Position numbers and translations under genes: made by a program
Part shown: positions 35,440-43,202 of the stretch, in pieces
Numbering within the stretch: the first letter of the stretch is position 1
Layout of the letters: each line of letters opens with the position of its first letter
DNA from: Streptomyces ortus
GTDB lineage: Bacteria; Actinomycetota; Actinomycetes; Streptomycetales; Streptomycetaceae
Reading direction: 5' to 3'
NCBI RefSeq assembly: GCF_026341275.1
Contig: NZ_JAIFZO010000002.1
Location: forward strand, 4,618,118 to 4,682,117
Length of the DNA: 64,000 nucleotides
The notes under the pieces: model-generated
Told to the model about the DNA's origin: nothing
Databases searched by the model: none
What the model saw: the letters and a program-made list of their open reading frames with translations, nothing else

Positions 35440-36198
35440 TCAGCCCTGCGGCGGCGGTTCCGAGCCCTGTGCCAGCAGTTCGATGAGTGCCAGCGAGTGG
35501 GTGTTGTACGCCGCGACGATCTCGTGTGCCGCCGGGGCGTCCCGCCGCGTGAGGGCGTCGACGAGGTCGGTGTGCTCGGCCCACAGGTGGCCGCGCAGAT
35601 CCTTGATCAGGCGCAGGTGCTGGACCGCGCACGCCCAGGACTGGACCCGCAGCCGGTGCAGGAAGTCGGCGAGGTAGGGGTTGCCGAACAGGATGCTCAG
35701 CTCGCGCCAGAAGCGCAGGTCGTAGCCGATCAGGATGTTCAGGTCGCCCGCGGCGGCGGCCCGCTCCGCCTCCTCGCCGCGGCGGCGCACCCCGGCGAGC
35801 GCGGCGGAGGTGCGCGGATCGTCGGTGCGGGTGGCGAGCGCGGCCCGGGCGCCCCGGGTGGTGGTGGCGGTCGCGTCCAGCAGCCCGTGGAAGATGCTCT
35901 CCGTGACGAGGCTGCGGGCCTCGATCATGCCCCGGTAGTCGCTCAGCGAGTACTCGTGGACGCGGAACCCGCGATGCTGGTCCGCGTCCAGGAGGCCCTG
36001 CGCCGACAGGTCGACCAGGGCCTCACGGACGGGGGTCGCGGAGACGCCGTACTGCTCGGCGATCTCCTTGACCGTGAACTCCTTGCCCGGCTGGAGGCGC
36101 CCGGCGAGCACCTCGTCGCGCAGCGCGTCGGCGATCTGCTGCCGCAGGGTGCTGCGGGTGACGGCCCCCTTGCCGCCGCCACTGCCGGTGCCGCGCAT
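35440..36198 (-). CDS. GntR/FadR-family regulator
   Basis: 252 residues from ATG 36198. Winged helix: IADALRDEVLAGRLQPGKEF, TVKEIAEQYGVSATPVREALVDLSAQGLL. The FCD effector domain follows, with paired histidines and acidic residues (HTDLVDALTRRDAPAAHEIV). It typically senses a carboxylate metabolite bound to metal. Its promoter contains a tandem repeat that may be an autoregulatory site. The next gene upstream is an aminotransferase in the same direction, about 200 bp away. Confidence 0.9.
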   Translation of the reverse strand: MRGTGSGGGKGAVTRSTLRQQIADALRDEVLAGRLQPGKEFTVKEIAEQYGVSATPVREALVDLSAQGLLDADQHRGFRVHEYSLSDYRGMIEARSLVTESIFHGLLDATATTTRGARAALATRTDDPRTSAALAGVRRRGEEAERAAAAGDLNILIGYDLRFWRELSILFGNPYLADFLHRLRVQSWACAVQHLRLIKDLRGHLWAEHTDLVDALTRRDAPAAHEIVAAYNTHSLALIELLAQGSEPPPQG

Positions 36199-36218
36199 CG
36201 TCCGGGTCCTTCCCCCAT

Positions 36219-36244
36219 CGAATAAGTACTTGCGAATAAGTACT
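36219..36244. promoter_or_regulatory. Tandem 12-bp repeats upstream of the GntR gene
   Basis: CGAATAAGTACT occurs at 36219-36230 and again at 36233-36244 (14-bp period), 21 bp before the GntR start on the minus strand. AGTACT is itself palindromic. It is the obvious candidate site for GntR autoregulation. Confidence 0.6.
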
Positions 36245-36403
36245 CGCCCATGTCTACGAGCCAGTCACCTTACGCGTTCGATGTCGGGCCGACCGGATTG
36301 CGGGAGTCCTGCGTCACACCCCTCTGCCGGACCCCCTCCCGCACCCCCTTCCCCTACCCTTTTCACTCCTCCTGCGACGCCTCTCGGTCCCGCTGCCGGA
36401 GCG

Positions 36404-37762
36404 TCATCGGGCCGTGTGCTCGTCCGCCACGGACAGGGCCTCGTCCAGCGCGGCCAGACCCTCCTTGGCCTCCGCCTCCGTGATGTTGCACGGCGGCACG
36501 ACATGGGTGCGGTTCATGTTGGTGAAGGGCCACAGCCCGTGGGCCTTGGCCGCCGCACCGAAGGCGGCCATGGGGGCGTTGGCCTCGCCCTGCGGGTTGT
36601 AGGGGACGAGGGGTTCACGGGTCTCCCTGTCCCGTACGAGCTCCAGGGCCCAGAAGACACCGGTGCCGCGCACCTCGCCGACGCTCGGGTGGCGCCGCGC
36701 CAGCTCGTGCAGCCCGGGGCCGAGGACGCTCTCGCCGATCCGGGCGGCCTGCTCGACGACGCCCTCCTCCTCCATCACGTTCAGGGTCGCGACGGCGGCG
36801 GCGCAGGCGAGCGGGTGCCCGGAGTAGGTGAGGCCACCGGGGTACGGGCGCCGGGCGAACGTGTCGGCGATCGCGCCCGAGATGGCGACACCGCCGAGCG
36901 GCACGTACCCCGAGTTCACGCCCTTCGCGAAGGTCAGCAGGTCCGGTACGACACCGGTGTGGTCGGCGGCGAACCACTTCCCCGTACGGCCGAAGCCGGC
37001 CATGACCTCGTCCAGGACGAAGACGATGCCGTGCGCGTCGCAGAGCGCGCGGACGCCCTCCAGGTAACCCGGGGGCGGGATCATGATCCCGGCCGTGCCC
37101 GGGATCGTCTCCAGGATGATCGCGGCGATGGTCGCCGGACCCTCGAACTCGATGGTGTCGGCGAGGTGCTGGAGCGCGCGCTCGCACTCCTGCCGCTCGG
37201 TCTCGGCGTGGAAGGGGGAGCGGTAGAGGAAGGGCGCCCAGAAGCGCACGACCCCGGCCGTCCCGCTGTCGCTCGGCCAGCGGCGCGGGTCGCCGGTGAG
37301 GTTGATCGCGGCGGCGGTGCCCCCGTGGTACGAGCGGTACGCGCTCAGCACCTTCGGGCGGCCGGTGTGCAGCCGGGCCATCCGGGTGGCGTTCTCGACG
37401 GCCTCGGCCCCGCCGTTGGTGAAGAAGATCTTGTCCAGGTCGCCCGGCGTCCGCCGCGCGATCAGCCGCGCCGCCTCCGACCGGGCCTCGACGGCGAACG
37501 CGGGCGCGAAGGTGGCCAGCTTCCCGGCCTGCTCCTGGATCGCGGCGACGACCTTCGGGTGCTGGTAGCCGATGTTGGTGAAGACGAGGCCGCTGGCGAA
37601 GTCCAGGTACCGCTTGCCGTCGTAGTCCCAGAAGTAGGACCCCTCCGCGCCGGCGACGGCGAGCGGGTCGATGAGCTCCTGCGCTGACCAGGAGTGGAAC
37701 ACGTGCGCACGGTCCGCGGCCTTCACGGCGGCGCCGGCCTGGGGATGGGGCTGAGGGGTCAT
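36404..37762 (-). CDS. Class III PLP aminotransferase (omega-amino acid type)
   Basis: 452 residues from ATG 37762. Class III features: EGSYFWDYDGKRYLDFASGLV, FTNGGAEAVENATRMAR, AYRSYHGGT, VLDEVMAGFGRTGKWFA, and the PLP lysine in LLTFAKGVNSGYVPLGG. It likely transfers amino groups from omega-amino acids or diamines to pyruvate or 2-oxoglutarate. A candidate leaderless -10, TACGCT, lies 7 nt before the ATG (minus strand). The substrate may relate to the adjacent GntR regulator. Confidence 0.9.
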   Translation of the reverse strand: MTPQPHPQAGAAVKAADRAHVFHSWSAQELIDPLAVAGAEGSYFWDYDGKRYLDFASGLVFTNIGYQHPKVVAAIQEQAGKLATFAPAFAVEARSEAARLIARRTPGDLDKIFFTNGGAEAVENATRMARLHTGRPKVLSAYRSYHGGTAAAINLTGDPRRWPSDSGTAGVVRFWAPFLYRSPFHAETERQECERALQHLADTIEFEGPATIAAIILETIPGTAGIMIPPPGYLEGVRALCDAHGIVFVLDEVMAGFGRTGKWFAADHTGVVPDLLTFAKGVNSGYVPLGGVAISGAIADTFARRPYPGGLTYSGHPLACAAAVATLNVMEEEGVVEQAARIGESVLGPGLHELARRHPSVGEVRGTGVFWALELVRDRETREPLVPYNPQGEANAPMAAFGAAAKAHGLWPFTNMNRTHVVPPCNITEAEAKEGLAALDEALSVADEHTAR

Positions 37763-37851
37763 GCGCCCGAGCGTAGGTGTCCGGGGCGCGGGCGCGACAT
37801 CGGCGTCCTGTCTGCGGTGCGGCCCCGAAAGCGACAGGTTGTCGTGTGTGC

Positions 37852-37890
37852 GGAACCCCTACCCCTGTTACGGGAACCCGTACCCCTGTT
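37852..37890. promoter_or_regulatory. Direct repeats upstream of the aminotransferase/kinase pair
   Basis: Two near-identical 18-bp repeats (GGAACCC-N-TACCCCTGTT) at 37852-37869 and 37873-37890, 21 bp apart, i.e. two helical turns. They sit in the divergent promoter region between the class III aminotransferase and the kinase gene, so they may be an operator. Confidence 0.45.
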
Positions 37891-37984
37891 GCCGAACCGT
37901 GGACGCCGCCCCTGCCGCCCCTCCGTCGCGCCGCACTATCCTCAGGCTGGCTGTCGCACATGCACGGGGGAGGGCGGCGTTTCG

Positions 37985-39850
37985 ATGGAGAAACTCGGAC
38001 CTGCGGATCCGCACCGGATCGGCGCGTACCGGCTGCTGGCGCGGCTGGGTGCGGGCGGTATGGGCCAGGTGTATCTGGCGCGTTCCGACCGCGGAAGGAC
38101 TGTCGCGGTCAAACTCGTCCGCCAGGAACTCGCCGAGCAGGAGGAGTTCCGCGCGCGCTTCCGCCGGGAGGTGCGGGCGGCCCGGCGCGTGGGCGGCCAC
38201 TGGACGGCGCCGGTGCTCGACGCGGACACCGAGGCGGCGGTCCCGTGGGTCGCCACCGGCTATGTGGCGGGGCCCTCGCTCCAGGAGGTCGTCGGCCACG
38301 ACCACGGCGCCCTCCCGGAACGTTCCGTACGGATCCTCGCGGCCGGCCTCGCGCACGCGCTCAAGGACATCCACGCGGCCGGACTGATCCACCGCGACCT
38401 CAAGCCGTCCAACGTCCTCGTCACGATCGACGGCCCGCGCGTCATCGACTTCGGTATCGCCCGCGCCCTGGAGTCGGTCACCGACGGCGGCCTCACCCGT
38501 ACCGGGGCGCTCGTCGGCTCGCCCGGCTTCATGGCCCCCGAGCAGGTCCGCGGCGACCGGGTCACGCCCGCGTGCGACGTCTTCTGCCTCGGCTCGGTCC
38601 TGTCGTACGCCGCCACCGGCGTCCTTCCCTTCGGCGCGGCCAACAGCGGGGCGCACGCCCTGATGTTCCGTATCGCGCAGGAGGAACCGGACCTGGAAGG
38701 GGTGCCGGAGGGCATCGCCGACCTGGTCCGCCAGTGCCTGCGCAAGGACCCCGCCTCCCGCCCGACGCTGGACGACATCCTGGAGCGCACGGGAGCGGAG
38801 GACACCGTCGCGGACGGCCGCAGCCGCGACCCCTGGCTGCCGGGGATGCTGGTGGCGCAACTGGGCCGCCACGCGGTGCGGTTGCTGGACTCGGAGGACC
38901 CGGAGGTCGCACCCCGCCCGACGACAGAGGACGAAAGGACTCCGGCCCCTCCACCTGCATCCGCATCCGCCCGGCCCGCTGCCCAGGTACCCCCTTCCGC
39001 ACCCCCACCCACGGCCTCCCCGGAACACGCCCCCACCCCCGACGCCTCGTCCCTGCCCGTCCCGGACCCGCCGGCGGGCGCCCGCGCCGATCACCTCCCG
39101 ACGATGACGGCGCCCGCCCCGCCCGCGCGCACCCCGGCCCCGGGCCCCCTCCACCCGGCCTACGGCTACCCCCAGCAACACCCCCGGCCCGGCGCATGGT
39201 CGACACCTCCGTACGGCCCGACACCTCCGTACGGTCCGACACCTCCGTACGGCGGGGGCTTCGCGCCGCAGCCGGAACCGGAGCCGCCGCGCAGGAACGG
39301 CCGTTCCACCGCCGTGCTGATCGTGGTGGCACTGGTCGTCGCGCTCGGCGCGGGCGCGTCCGTGTACGCGCTCATGAAGGGCAACGGGGACGGCAAGGCG
39401 GGCGCCGACCCCCGCGCGTCCCGGACGACGGGCGCGCCCACCCCCGGCCCGTCCACAGGGAAGCCCTCGACGCAGCCGCCGACCACGGGGAAGGAGACGC
39501 CGGCGGACGGCGCGATCCCCACGGGATACCTCGGCACCTGGACCGCGTCCATCGACAACGCCACGGGCCGCAACACCCGTCAACTCACCATCCGGCAGGG
39601 CGAGGTGGGCGCCACGGTCCTCTCGCTCACGGCGGACGGCGGCACGTACCACTGCGTGTTCCGGGCGGCACTCGCCGAGACCCCGAGCGAGGGAGGTCCG
39701 CTGCGGATCGGCCCGTCGGAGGTCACGGTCGGCGAACCGGCCACGTCCTGCACACCTGGCGCGGACACGGAACTGACCCTCCTCCCGGACGGCCGCCTAC
39801 GCCGAGTGAACACGAACAACGGCGACGCACTGACGTACACGAAGCAGTAA
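37985..39850 (+). CDS. Membrane Ser/Thr protein kinase (PASTA-less, Pro-rich linker)
   Basis: 621 residues from ATG 37985. The kinase domain (about 10-275) has GAGGMGQVYLARS, VAVKLV, the catalytic IHRDLKPSNV and DFGIA. A 160-residue Pro-rich linker contains three tandem TPPYGP units (18-bp DNA repeats, 39201-39254). One transmembrane helix (VLIVVALVVALGAGASVYALM, about 442-462) leads to an extracytoplasmic C-terminal domain of about 110 residues that starts GTWTASIDNATGRN. It likely senses an external signal. Repeat copy number may vary between strains. Confidence 0.9.
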   Translation: MEKLGPADPHRIGAYRLLARLGAGGMGQVYLARSDRGRTVAVKLVRQELAEQEEFRARFRREVRAARRVGGHWTAPVLDADTEAAVPWVATGYVAGPSLQEVVGHDHGALPERSVRILAAGLAHALKDIHAAGLIHRDLKPSNVLVTIDGPRVIDFGIARALESVTDGGLTRTGALVGSPGFMAPEQVRGDRVTPACDVFCLGSVLSYAATGVLPFGAANSGAHALMFRIAQEEPDLEGVPEGIADLVRQCLRKDPASRPTLDDILERTGAEDTVADGRSRDPWLPGMLVAQLGRHAVRLLDSEDPEVAPRPTTEDERTPAPPPASASARPAAQVPPSAPPPTASPEHAPTPDASSLPVPDPPAGARADHLPTMTAPAPPARTPAPGPLHPAYGYPQQHPRPGAWSTPPYGPTPPYGPTPPYGGGFAPQPEPEPPRRNGRSTAVLIVVALVVALGAGASVYALMKGNGDGKAGADPRASRTTGAPTPGPSTGKPSTQPPTTGKETPADGAIPTGYLGTWTASIDNATGRNTRQLTIRQGEVGATVLSLTADGGTYHCVFRAALAETPSEGGPLRIGPSEVTVGEPATSCTPGADTELTLLPDGRLRRVNTNNGDALTYTKQ

Positions 39851-39854
39851 GCCT

Positions 39855-39871
39855 GTCCGGCGTTTGAGGAC
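39855..39871. repeat. Dispersed element GTCCGGCGTTTGAGGAC (plus orientation)
   Basis: Exact reverse complement of 32157-32173, 5 bp after the kinase stop. It is followed by GGGGGCGAGGGGG, also shared with the other copy. Confidence 0.6.
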
Positions 39872-39996
39872 GAGCGCGGAGCGCGATCAGGGGGCGAGGG
39901 GGCGCACGCAGCCCCCATGCGTGGACGATGGGGGTCCCCCCGGTCGAGCGAAGCCGAGAGTGGGGGAGGGTAGGGGCGGCGGGGGCGAGGAAACCC

Positions 39997-40737
39997 CTAT
40001 CGCGCCTCAGGAGGCCGCTGCCGCGGCATGTTCGGCCGAGCCCCCGGAGGAACCACCGGCCGCCCGCCCGCAACGGAATCCCGCGCTCCCCCACCCCCGC
40101 CCGCCGCCCCCACCCGAAGCACCGACGGAGTCACCCCACCCCGAAACTCCACCATCCAGTCCCCGGTCTCCACCCGCACCAGCTCCGTCACGTCCTCGCA
40201 GAACCGCCGCAGCACCCCGAGACACCGCTCGGCGGCCTCCCCCGCGGTCCCCTCGGCCGGCCCGAGCACCTCCCGCACGCACTCGGACGCCCAGTCGAAC
40301 TGAAGTACCTGCAACCGCCGCTGCACGGCCTGCGCGGTCGCCACGTCCCGCATCCACCCCGAGGTCACCCCGAAGAAGCGGTCGCCCGCCACACAGGCGA
40401 CCGCCACCAGCAGCGCCAGATATCCCCAGCTCGCACCACCGCCGAGCACCCCGGCGAGATCCAGCAGCGGCAGCCCGGCCCCGGCGAGGGCCCCCGCGGC
40501 GGCCCCGGCGCGCAGGGCGCGCGCTCCTCGCCGCTTCCACACCCGGTCGGTGAGGTACCAGGACGCGGTGGCGAGGGCCCCCGCCTCCACCCACCGGTAG
40601 AGCTCGTCCAGCCGCTCGGCCGGCTCGCCCCAGTCGCCGAGCGGGAAGACCCGCCCCATCAGCTCGCCGGGCTCCACCAAACCGTCGCCCCGGCCGCCCG
40701 GGGCCGGCCCGTCGGGCTGCATGTCCGGCTGGCTCAC
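39997..40737 (-). CDS. SLATT domain membrane protein
   Basis: 246 residues. The N-terminal helix (ERLDELYRWVEAGALATASWYLTDRVWKRR) followed by two adjacent transmembrane helices (ALAGAGLPLLDLAGVL and WGYLALLVAVACVAGDRFF) and a C-terminal helical bundle is the SLATT layout. SLATT proteins are predicted two-TM effectors in CBASS-type conflict systems, but this gene sits beside ybaB/recR in many streptomycetes without a cyclase, so it may have a housekeeping role here. Confidence 0.75.
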   Translation of the reverse strand: MSQPDMQPDGPAPGGRGDGLVEPGELMGRVFPLGDWGEPAERLDELYRWVEAGALATASWYLTDRVWKRRGARALRAGAAAGALAGAGLPLLDLAGVLGGGASWGYLALLVAVACVAGDRFFGVTSGWMRDVATAQAVQRRLQVLQFDWASECVREVLGPAEGTAGEAAERCLGVLRRFCEDVTELVRVETGDWMVEFRGGVTPSVLRVGAAGGGGGARDSVAGGRPVVPPGARPNMPRQRPPEAR

Positions 40738-40753
40738 CCGACGCTCCCTTGTT

Positions 40754-40863
40754 GTGACTGCGTGACTGCGTGACTGCGTGATGCGTGATGCGTGATGCGT
40801 GGCGCATGGTGCGGACGCGGTTGCGGTTGCGGTCGCGGTTGCTGTTGCGCTTGCGGTTGCGCC
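40754..40863. repeat. Microsatellites: GTGACTGC x3, GATGCGT x3, GCGGTT-type hexamers
   Basis: Short-period tandem repeats of 8, 7 and 6 bp in succession, directly upstream of the SLATT start and upstream of ybaB. No gene is seen in 40738-41121. Confidence 0.85.
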
Positions 40864-41030
40864 GCCCCCTTCCTACCTCCCCCCGGACGGAGGCAGTCCT
40901 GCTTTCGCGGCTTTTCCGCTCGGATGTGGGCCCTGATCAGGTACAGGCCAACCTGCCCTCTCACTCGAAAGAGTGCTGGGGCGACGGCCCCACAGACCAC
41001 GTAGGCTCGTGCCAAGGCGGAATTCACGCC

Positions 41031-41106
41031 CGAAAGCCGTACTCGAAAGCCGTACTCGCAAGCCGTATCCGAAAGCAGTACTCACCGCAGTACTCACAGC
41101 CGTACG
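41031..41106. repeat. 12-13-bp tandem repeats in the ybaB leader
   Basis: Six degenerate units (CGAAAGCCGTACT-like; four of 13 bp and two of 12 bp) ending 16 bp before the ybaB start. Confidence 0.8.
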
Positions 41107-41121
41107 AACCAGGAGCTGATC

Positions 41122-41463
41122 GTGATTCCCGGTGGTGGCCAGCCCAACATGCAGCAGCTGCTCCAGCAGGCCCAGAAGATGCAGCAGGACCTCGCGAACG
41201 CCCAGGAGGAGCTGGCGCGCACCGAGGTCGACGGTCAGGCGGGCGGCGGCCTGGTGAAGGCGACGGTGACGGGCTCGGGCGAACTGCGCGGCCTGGTCAT
41301 CGACCCGAAGGCCGTCGACCCCGAGGACACCGAGACCCTCGCCGACCTGATCGTGGCGGCGGTCCAGGCGGCCAACGAGAACGCCCAGGCGCTCCAGCAG
41401 CAGAAGCTCGGCCCGCTGACCCAGGGGCTCGGTGGCGGCGGCATCCCCGGCCTGCCGTTCTAA
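41122..41463 (+). CDS. YbaB/EbfC family nucleoid-associated protein
   Basis: 113 residues from GTG 41122, with AGGAG 6 nt upstream. The sequence NMQQLLQQAQKMQQDLANAQEELARTEV followed by GGGLVKATVTGSGELRGLVIDPKAVDPEDTETLADLIVAAVQAAN is the YbaB signature. It is a small DNA-binding protein encoded beside recR in most bacteria. The neighbouring dnaX gene, common in other genera, is not in this window. Confidence 0.95.
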   Translation: MIPGGGQPNMQQLLQQAQKMQQDLANAQEELARTEVDGQAGGGLVKATVTGSGELRGLVIDPKAVDPEDTETLADLIVAAVQAANENAQALQQQKLGPLTQGLGGGGIPGLPF

Positions 41464-41573
41464 GTCAACCCGGCGGTCCCTTCTAAGAAGACCGGCCGCC
41501 AACTACCGTACGTACGAAGAGAGCAAGCGCGACTACGGTACGTACCGAGTCCGTGGGAACAGGAAGGCAATCC

Positions 41574-42173
41574 GTGTACGAAGGCGTGGTCCAGGACCTC
41601 ATCGACGAGCTGGGGCGGCTGCCCGGCGTCGGTCCCAAGAGCGCGCAGCGGATCGCCTTCCACATCCTCCAGGCGGAGCCGACGGACGTCCGCCGGCTCG
41701 CGCAGTGCCTCATGGAGGTCAAGGCGAAGGTCCGCTTCTGCGCCACCTGCGGGAACGTGGCGCAGGAGGAGCTGTGCAACATCTGCCGCGACCCGCGCCG
41801 CGACCTCTCGGTCATCTGTGTGGTCGAGGAGCCGAAGGACGTGGTCGCCGTCGAGCGGACCCGCGAGTTCCGGGGCAAGTATCACGTCCTCGGCGGCGCG
41901 ATCAGTCCCATCGAGGGGGTGGGCCCGGACGACCTGCGGATCAGGGAGCTGCTGGCCCGGCTCGCGGACGGCGCGGTCACGGAGCTGATCCTGGCCACCG
42001 ACCCGAACCTGGAGGGCGAGGCCACGGCCACCTATCTCGCCCGCATGATCAAGCCCATGGGCCTCAAGGTCACCCGCCTCGCGAGCGGGCTGCCGGTGGG
42101 CGGCGACCTGGAGTACGCCGACGAGGTCACCCTGGGACGCGCCTTCGAGGGAAGGCGCCTGCTCGATGTCTGA
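41574..42173 (+). CDS. recR: Recombination mediator RecR
   Basis: 199 residues from GTG 41574, with AGGAAGG 6 nt upstream, which rules out GTG 41553. The helix-hairpin-helix LGRLPGVGPKSAQRIAFHIL, the zinc-binding CATCG and CNIC, the Toprim core VICVVEEPKDVVAVERT, and the C-terminal LASGLPVGGDLEYADEVTL are all present. It works with RecO/RecF to load RecA at gaps. Confidence 0.97.
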   Translation: MYEGVVQDLIDELGRLPGVGPKSAQRIAFHILQAEPTDVRRLAQCLMEVKAKVRFCATCGNVAQEELCNICRDPRRDLSVICVVEEPKDVVAVERTREFRGKYHVLGGAISPIEGVGPDDLRIRELLARLADGAVTELILATDPNLEGEATATYLARMIKPMGLKVTRLASGLPVGGDLEYADEVTLGRAFEGRRLLDV

Positions 42174-42261
42174 ACGACTGGTTGATGAACGACTGGTTGA
42201 TGAACAACTGTTTGATGTATGGGACGAAGTTCTTGAGGAAGGCCGGCTCCTAGATGTCTGA
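42172..42261. repeat. 15-bp tandem repeat and duplicated recR tail
   Basis: Three 15-bp units (GAACGACTGGTTGAT-like) start inside the recR stop codon (42172, 42187, 42202). The sequence then passes through GAGGAAGGCCGGCTCCTAGATGTCTGA, which resembles the recR end (GGGAAGGCGCCTGCTCGATGTCTGA). The DUF5063 ATG lies in this second copy, so the spacer probably arose by duplication of the recR 3' end. Confidence 0.7.
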
Positions 42262-42913
42262 CGCCACGCTGCACGCGACCGATCCCGACCCCGACGACTT
42301 CTCGGTCCAGATCGCGGACCAGATCGAGAGTTTCCTCGTCGCGGTGACCGAGGTCGCGAGAGGCGACGAGCCGGACTCGGCCGTCCCCTTCCTGCTCCTT
42401 GAGGTCTCCCAGCTCCTGCTGGCCGGCGGCCGTCTCGGTGCGCACGAGGACATCCTTCCCGACGAGCGGTACGAGCCCGATCTGGGCCCCGAGCCGGACG
42501 TCGACGAGCTGCGCGAGCGCCTCGCCGAGATGCTCGACCCGGTCGACGTCTACTCCGAGGTCTTCGACCCGTACGAGCCCCGCAAGCCCCCGGTCCCGGC
42601 CCGTATCTCGGACGACCTGGCCGATGTCATGGCGGATCTGCGGCACGGCATGGCGCACTACCGCGCCGGCCGCACCACCGAGGCCATGTGGTGGTGGCAG
42701 TTCTCCTACTTCTCGAACTGGGGCTCCACCGCCTCGGCAACCCTGCGCGCCCTGCAGTCCCTGGTCGCGCACGTCCGGCTGAACCAGCCCCTCCAGGAGC
42801 TGGACGGCCTGGACACCGACCAGGACCTCAGCGAGGACGCCCTCGCGGAGGAGGCGGGCCGGGTGATGGCGGAGGAGATCGCGGGTCCGCTGGGTCTGCG
42901 CGAGGTCAAGTAA
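42254..42913 (+). CDS. DUF5063 domain-containing protein
   Basis: 219 residues from ATG 42254. The acidic N-terminus, the region FSVQIADQIESFLVAVTEVARG, VPARISDDLADVMADLRHGMAHYRAG and WWWQFSYFSNWGSTASATLRALQSLVAH identify the DUF5063 family, whose genes follow recR in streptomycetes. It is a soluble helical protein with no established function, likely expressed with ybaB and recR. Confidence 0.88.
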   Translation: MSDATLHATDPDPDDFSVQIADQIESFLVAVTEVARGDEPDSAVPFLLLEVSQLLLAGGRLGAHEDILPDERYEPDLGPEPDVDELRERLAEMLDPVDVYSEVFDPYEPRKPPVPARISDDLADVMADLRHGMAHYRAGRTTEAMWWWQFSYFSNWGSTASATLRALQSLVAHVRLNQPLQELDGLDTDQDLSEDALAEEAGRVMAEEIAGPLGLREVK

Positions 42914-42919
42914 CGTGTC

Positions 42920-42969
42920 GTGCCCCTTCTCGCGCGGACATATCGCTCCGGCCGTGTGACGAGGGGCAC
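42920..42969 (+). terminator. Possible terminator after DUF5063
   Basis: An 8-bp perfect inverted repeat (42920-42927 with 42962-42969) with a 34-nt loop, followed by TTTG. It is weak because the loop is long. Confidence 0.4.
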
Positions 42970-43147
42970 TTTGCGAGTGAGGTGCGTCCGGGACGGGCAG
43001 ATGCGGTCCTGGAGCGGCCGGAGGGCCGGACTGCGGGAGCCGACCGATCGGCGGACCGTACGACCGGGCCCGACCGGACCGGGTGATCAACACGTGAGCG
43101 GGACATCTCACGATGCGATACCACTCGGGTGGAATTCGGCCGCTCGT

Positions 43148-43153
43148 TAGACT
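43148..43153 (+). promoter_or_regulatory. -10 box of the ask-asd operon
   Basis: TAGACT lies about 50 bp before the ask start, in the otherwise gene-free 42914-43202 gap. Confidence 0.5.
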
Positions 43154-43202
43154 GAGCCGACCGCAGTCGTGCGGTACGGGACGGACTGAGCGAGGAGCGC
43201 AC

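Noticed and set aside
40864..41030. SRP RNA or other structured RNA upstream of ybaB
   Set aside because: The conserved GGAAG tetraloop region of SRP RNA is absent and no other RNA family is recognisable by eye.
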